From assembly GCA_030665485.1 (NCBI GenBank), contig DAOUZV010000007.1:1-17767 (forward strand): a DNA stretch of 17,767 nt. Direction: 5' to 3'. Shown piece after piece: positions 14,641 through 17,767 of this stretch. The notes beneath the pieces are model-generated. The model searched no databases and was not told the DNA's origin. It worked only from the letters and a program-made list of their open reading frames with translations. Position numbers and translations under genes: made by a program. Source of the stretch: Chloroflexota bacterium (GTDB lineage Bacteria; Chloroflexota; Dehalococcoidia; JABGRK01). How positions within the stretch are numbered: position 1 is the stretch's first letter; every line of letters begins with the position of its first letter.

Positions 14641-16530
14641 ATGGGAAAGGTAATAGGAATTGATCTGGGAACCACAAACAGCTGCGTTGCGGTGATGGAG
14701 GGTGGAGACCCGGTGGTTATACCAAACTCGGAGGGGGGCAGGGTCACGCCATCCGTGGTAGCCGTCACCAAGACGGGCGAGAGGGTAATAGGCCAGATAG
14801 CCAAACGTCAGGCCGCTACCAATCCGGAAAACACCATATTCAGTACCAAAAGATTTATCGGGCGAAGATTCGACGACAAATCGGTAAAGAGCGACACCAA
14901 GCTGGTTCCGTTTAAACTATCAGCCGCAGACAATGGCGATGTGAAGGTAACCATGGGCAGCAAAGACTACAGCCCTCCCGAAATTGCGGCCATGCTGCTG
15001 CAAAAAATGAAGGCTGATGCTGAGGCATACCTCGGCGAGCCGGTTACAGAAGCGGTTATTACTGTTCCCGCCTATTTCAACGACTCCCAGCGTCAGGCAA
15101 CCAAAGATGCCGGCAAGATAGCAGGGCTTGAGGTACTCAGAATCATAAACGAGCCCACGGCGGCAGCCCTAGCCTACGGTCTGGACAAAAAGGGCGATGA
15201 AACCATCGTTGTATACGATCTTGGAGGCGGAACATTTGATGTATCCATACTTGAGATCGGAGAGGGAACCTTCCACGTCAAGTCCACCAACGGTGATACC
15301 CACCTTGGTGGAGATGATTTCGACCAGATCATAGTCGACTGGCTCTGCGACGAGTTCAAGAAGGATCAGGGCATTGACCTCAAGCAGGACCGCATGGCAC
15401 TGCAAAGACTGCGTGAGGCGGCGGAAAAGGCCAAGTGCGAGCTGTCCTCTGTCATGCAGTCGGAGATAAATCTGCCGTTTGTTACCGCCGATACCAGCGG
15501 ACCCAAGCACCTCAATATCACCCTGTCTCGTGCCAAGCTGGAGCAGCTTACGGGCGAACTGGTGGAGCGAACTATGGGCCCATGTAAAAAGGCCATTGAG
15601 GACGCGGGAATCGATTCGTCCAAAATAAACGAGGTAATACTTGTCGGCGGACAAACCAGAATGCCACTGGTACAGGAAAAGGTAAAAAAGTTTTTTGGCA
15701 AAGAACCGCACAAGGGCGTCAACCCTGACGAGGTCGTTGCCATGGGCGCAGGCATTCAAGCCGGCGTACTCAAGGGAGACGTAAGAGATGTTCTACTGCT
15801 GGATGTTACACCTCTTACGCTGGGAATTGAGACCCTGGGTGGAGTATCAACACCACTCATCCCGCGAAACACCACGATTCCCACCAGCAAATCACAGGTG
15901 TTCAGCACAGCGGCCGACAATCAACCAAGCGTTGAGATCAACGTATTACAAGGCGAGCGCAGCATGTCCTCAGATAACAGGTCACTGGGCCGCTTCCACC
16001 TCGACGGTATACCACCTTCACCTCGAGGCTTACCCCAGATCGAGGTTACGTTTGATATAGATGCCAACGGCATTTTGAACGTCAGCGCTAAAGACAAAGG
16101 CACAGGCAAAGAGCAAAAGATAACCATAACCGCATCCAGCGGCCTTTCCAAGGAAGAGGTTGAAAAAATGCAGCAGGATGCTGAACTGCACGCCGCCGAA
16201 GATGTGCAAAAGAAAGAGGAGATAGAGGTCAAGAACAACGCCGATACTCTTGCATACCAGGCCGAGAAAACGCTGAAGGATAACGCCGACAAAGTCCCTG
16301 CCGACGTCAAGGAAGAGGTTGAGGGCAAAGTCGCTGGGGTGCGTTCTGCCCTTCAGGGCGGTACTACAGATCAGATAAAAAATGCAACTGGAGAACTTAC
16401 GGAAGTTCTGCAAAAAATAGGCTCTGCTATTTACGGACAACAGGAACAAGCGCCATCGGAAGGACAGGTGCCGCCTGATGAAGAGCCCAAAGATGAGGGA
16501 ACTGTAGACGGCGAGTTTCGTGAAGTATAG
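14641..16530 (+). CDS. dnaK: Chaperone DnaK (Hsp70)
   Basis: The 629-residue protein has full length. The ATPase domain has IGIDLGTTNS (5-14), INEPTAAALAYG (169-180) and VYDLGGGTFD (191-200); the interdomain linker is DVLLLDV (383-389). The substrate-binding beta domain and helical lid follow, ending in an acidic, proline-containing tail closing with EFREV. The N-terminal quarter appears to retain the extra loop (around 75-105) absent from Firmicute and actinobacterial DnaK, which argues against those phyla. Role: ATP-driven folding and refolding of proteins with GrpE and DnaJ. The start has AGGAGG eight bases upstream. It is 47 bases after grpE, in the HrcA-controlled operon. Confidence 0.98.
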   Translation: MGKVIGIDLGTTNSCVAVMEGGDPVVIPNSEGGRVTPSVVAVTKTGERVIGQIAKRQAATNPENTIFSTKRFIGRRFDDKSVKSDTKLVPFKLSAADNGDVKVTMGSKDYSPPEIAAMLLQKMKADAEAYLGEPVTEAVITVPAYFNDSQRQATKDAGKIAGLEVLRIINEPTAAALAYGLDKKGDETIVVYDLGGGTFDVSILEIGEGTFHVKSTNGDTHLGGDDFDQIIVDWLCDEFKKDQGIDLKQDRMALQRLREAAEKAKCELSSVMQSEINLPFVTADTSGPKHLNITLSRAKLEQLTGELVERTMGPCKKAIEDAGIDSSKINEVILVGGQTRMPLVQEKVKKFFGKEPHKGVNPDEVVAMGAGIQAGVLKGDVRDVLLLDVTPLTLGIETLGGVSTPLIPRNTTIPTSKSQVFSTAADNQPSVEINVLQGERSMSSDNRSLGRFHLDGIPPSPRGLPQIEVTFDIDANGILNVSAKDKGTGKEQKITITASSGLSKEEVEKMQQDAELHAAEDVQKKEEIEVKNNADTLAYQAEKTLKDNADKVPADVKEEVEGKVAGVRSALQGGTTDQIKNATGELTEVLQKIGSAIYGQQEQAPSEGQVPPDEEPKDEGTVDGEFREV

Positions 16531-16555
16531 GCTTTAATTTTATCAAGTGGGCAAA

Positions 16556-16584
16556 AAGGGCAGATGGTTCATTCCTCTGCCCTT
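16556..16584 (+). terminator. Hairpin between dnaK and dnaJ (partial terminator or processing site)
   Basis: AAGGGCAGA (16556-16564) pairs perfectly with TCTGCCCTT (16576-16584) around an 11-base loop, 25 bases after the dnaK stop. The bases that follow (ACTTACTTG) are only moderately T-rich, so termination may be incomplete. Confidence 0.55.
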
Positions 16585-16590
16585 ACTTAC

Positions 16591-16619
16591 TTGTATGAGC
16601 AAGCTGGGCAATTTATAAT
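16591..16619 (+). promoter_or_regulatory. Internal promoter for dnaJ
   Basis: TTGTAT (16591-16596), a 17-base spacer and a perfect TATAAT (16614-16619) lie just after the hairpin and 33 bases before the dnaJ start. No CIRCE copy is present here, so dnaJ could also be expressed independently of HrcA. Confidence 0.65.
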
Positions 16620-16652
16620 AGAATGAACGAATAAGAACCAACAGGTTGATTA

Positions 16653-17767
16653 ATGGCCAATAAAAAAGATTATTACGATGTTCTGGGAGTATCAAGGTCG
16701 GCAGCAGCAGATGAGCTGAAAAAAGCCTATCGCAAGCTGGCTATGAAATATCACCCGGACCGCAATAAAAACGACGGTGCCGAAGATAAGTTCAAAGAGG
16801 TAAATGAGGCATACGAAGTCTTGAGCGACGAGGATAAACGGAATACGTACGACAGGTTCGGACATGCCGGTGTTCAAGGCGGATTTGGCGGCGGGGGCTT
16901 CGATGGTTTCGGGTTTGGCGGACTGGGCGATATTTTCGAAACGTTTTTCGGCGGCGCAAAGTCCACTGCACGCAATACGCCGCGCCGTGGAGCAGACCTG
17001 CGCTACAATCTAACCATTTCTTTTGATGAGGCCGCCTTCGGCTGCAATAAGGAGCTCGACATCGGACGATCCGAGGTATGCTCGATATGTCATGGCTCCA
17101 AATCCGAGCCGGACAACAAAGCGGAAACATGTCCCACCTGTAATGGCTCCGGACAGGTACGCAGGTCGCAATCAAGCGTATTCGGCCAGTTTGTAAACGT
17201 CACCACCTGCAACCAGTGCCGCGGCGAGGGCACCATCATCACCAAACCGTGCAAGCAGTGCAAGGGCAGTGGCAGGGAGGATAAAAGGCGTAAGATAAAG
17301 GTAACCATACCCGCCGGTGTGGATGAGGACTCACAGATAAGGTTTACCGGCGAGGGAAGCGCCGGAAGCTTCGGTGGCCCGCCAGGCAATCTATATGTTC
17401 ATCTCTCCGTTAAAAAGCACGATGATTTTCTGCGGGAGGGTGATGACATTCTTTATGATCTTCCCATAAACTTTGCGCAGGCAGCACTGGGCGACCAGGT
17501 AGAAGTACCAACACTGAATGGTAAAACCAAACTCAAATTACCCAAAGGTACCCATACAGGGCACATATTCCGGTTTAAGGGTAAAGGGATTCCTCGTTTG
17601 AGCAGATCGGGAAGAGGCGACCTACTGGTAAAGGTAACCGTGGTTACGCCGCAGGATCCCGACGAAAATCAGAGCAAACTACTCAAAGAGCTGGGTAAAA
17701 CCTTGGGTACCGCCGAAATGCCGCAGCAAAAAAAAGGGTTTTTCGACAGAATCAGTGATATTTTTAA
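16653..17767 (+). CDS. dnaJ: Chaperone protein DnaJ (Hsp40), partial at the right edge
   Basis: The frame is open from ATG 16653 to the window end (371 codons plus two bases). The J domain (about 1-70) has DYYDVLGV and the HPD triad that stimulates DnaK ATPase, followed by a Gly/Phe-rich linker. Then come four zinc-binding repeats, CSICHGSK, CPTCNGSG, CNQCRGEG and CKQCKGSG, and the C-terminal substrate-binding domains with IPAGVDEDSQIRFTGEG and GDLLVKVTV. All eight zinc cysteines are present, but the first repeat has Lys where the second glycine of CxxCxGxG is expected. The last residues visible (KKGFFDRISDIF) resemble the usual DnaJ terminus, so only a few residues are probably missing. The ribosome site is weak (AGGT about eight bases upstream). 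Confidence 0.96.
   Translation, partial: MANKKDYYDVLGVSRSAAADELKKAYRKLAMKYHPDRNKNDGAEDKFKEVNEAYEVLSDEDKRNTYDRFGHAGVQGGFGGGGFDGFGFGGLGDIFETFFGGAKSTARNTPRRGADLRYNLTISFDEAAFGCNKELDIGRSEVCSICHGSKSEPDNKAETCPTCNGSGQVRRSQSSVFGQFVNVTTCNQCRGEGTIITKPCKQCKGSGREDKRRKIKVTIPAGVDEDSQIRFTGEGSAGSFGGPPGNLYVHLSVKKHDDFLREGDDILYDLPINFAQAALGDQVEVPTLNGKTKLKLPKGTHTGHIFRFKGKGIPRLSRSGRGDLLVKVTVVTPQDPDENQSKLLKELGKTLGTAEMPQQKKGFFDRISDIF

Noticed and set aside
15169..15759. Open frame of 196 codons on the minus strand
   Set aside because: Antisense to dnaK, where long reverse frames are a well-known artefact of codon composition.
1..17767. Search for a novel system, mobile element, phage, CRISPR array or defence cluster
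   Set aside because: Every sizeable gene belongs to a well-known family, gaps are short, and I saw no direct-repeat arrays, terminal inverted repeats, integrase or transposase. I do not claim an undescribed system here.

Overview
The window carries seventeen protein genes and one tRNA. All are recognisable housekeeping or central-metabolism families; I see no mobile element, CRISPR array, phage gene or defence island. The gene set suggests an anaerobic bacterium: a four-subunit pyruvate:ferredoxin oxidoreductase linked to NuoE/NuoF-type flavin-iron-sulfur subunits, an HrcA/CIRCE-controlled chaperone operon, Rho, and a DnaK whose ATPase domain appears to have the longer form found outside Firmicutes. 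A Chloroflexota (Dehalococcoidia-like) origin fits, but this is inference from gene content and was not tested. Start codons are often TTG (5 of 17 genes) or GTG (1), in most cases with a good Shine-Dalgarno sequence.

Layout. Positions 1-4298 (minus strand) read from a tRNA-Arg(CCG) and its promoter into a tightly packed operon porC-porD-porA-porB-nuoE-nuoF; the last gene runs off the left edge. The genes overlap or lie within about 11 bases of each other, so pyruvate oxidation (ferredoxin reduction) and an NAD(P)H-linked module are very likely made together. Positions 4376-7127 (minus) hold two adjacent paralogous CPA2-type cation/proton antiporters, both starting at TTG.

From 7394 the plus strand has a near-consensus sigma-70-type promoter, then pyrG (CTP synthase), a small transaldolase and rho. 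Rho meets, tail to tail, a minus-strand pair fabH then a metallo-beta-lactamase-fold hydrolase; the two converging genes share the bases of their stop codons.

From about 12920 to the right edge is a divergent promoter region (fabH leftwards, hrcA rightwards) with two -35 boxes inside a small palindrome and a CIRCE operator, followed by hrcA-grpE-dnaK. A hairpin and a separate strong promoter then precede dnaJ, which is cut by the right edge probably only a few residues before its end. HrcA should repress the operon through CIRCE, and GrpE and DnaJ are the exchange factor and co-chaperone of DnaK.

I did not find a previously undescribed system. The points worth a second look are modest: the tRNA-led por operon, the PFOR-NuoEF linkage, two unusual active-site substitutions (CTP synthase glutaminase motif and MBL metal motif), the shared stop codons of rho and its neighbour, the divergent HrcA-controlled region, and the uncoupling of dnaJ from dnaK.
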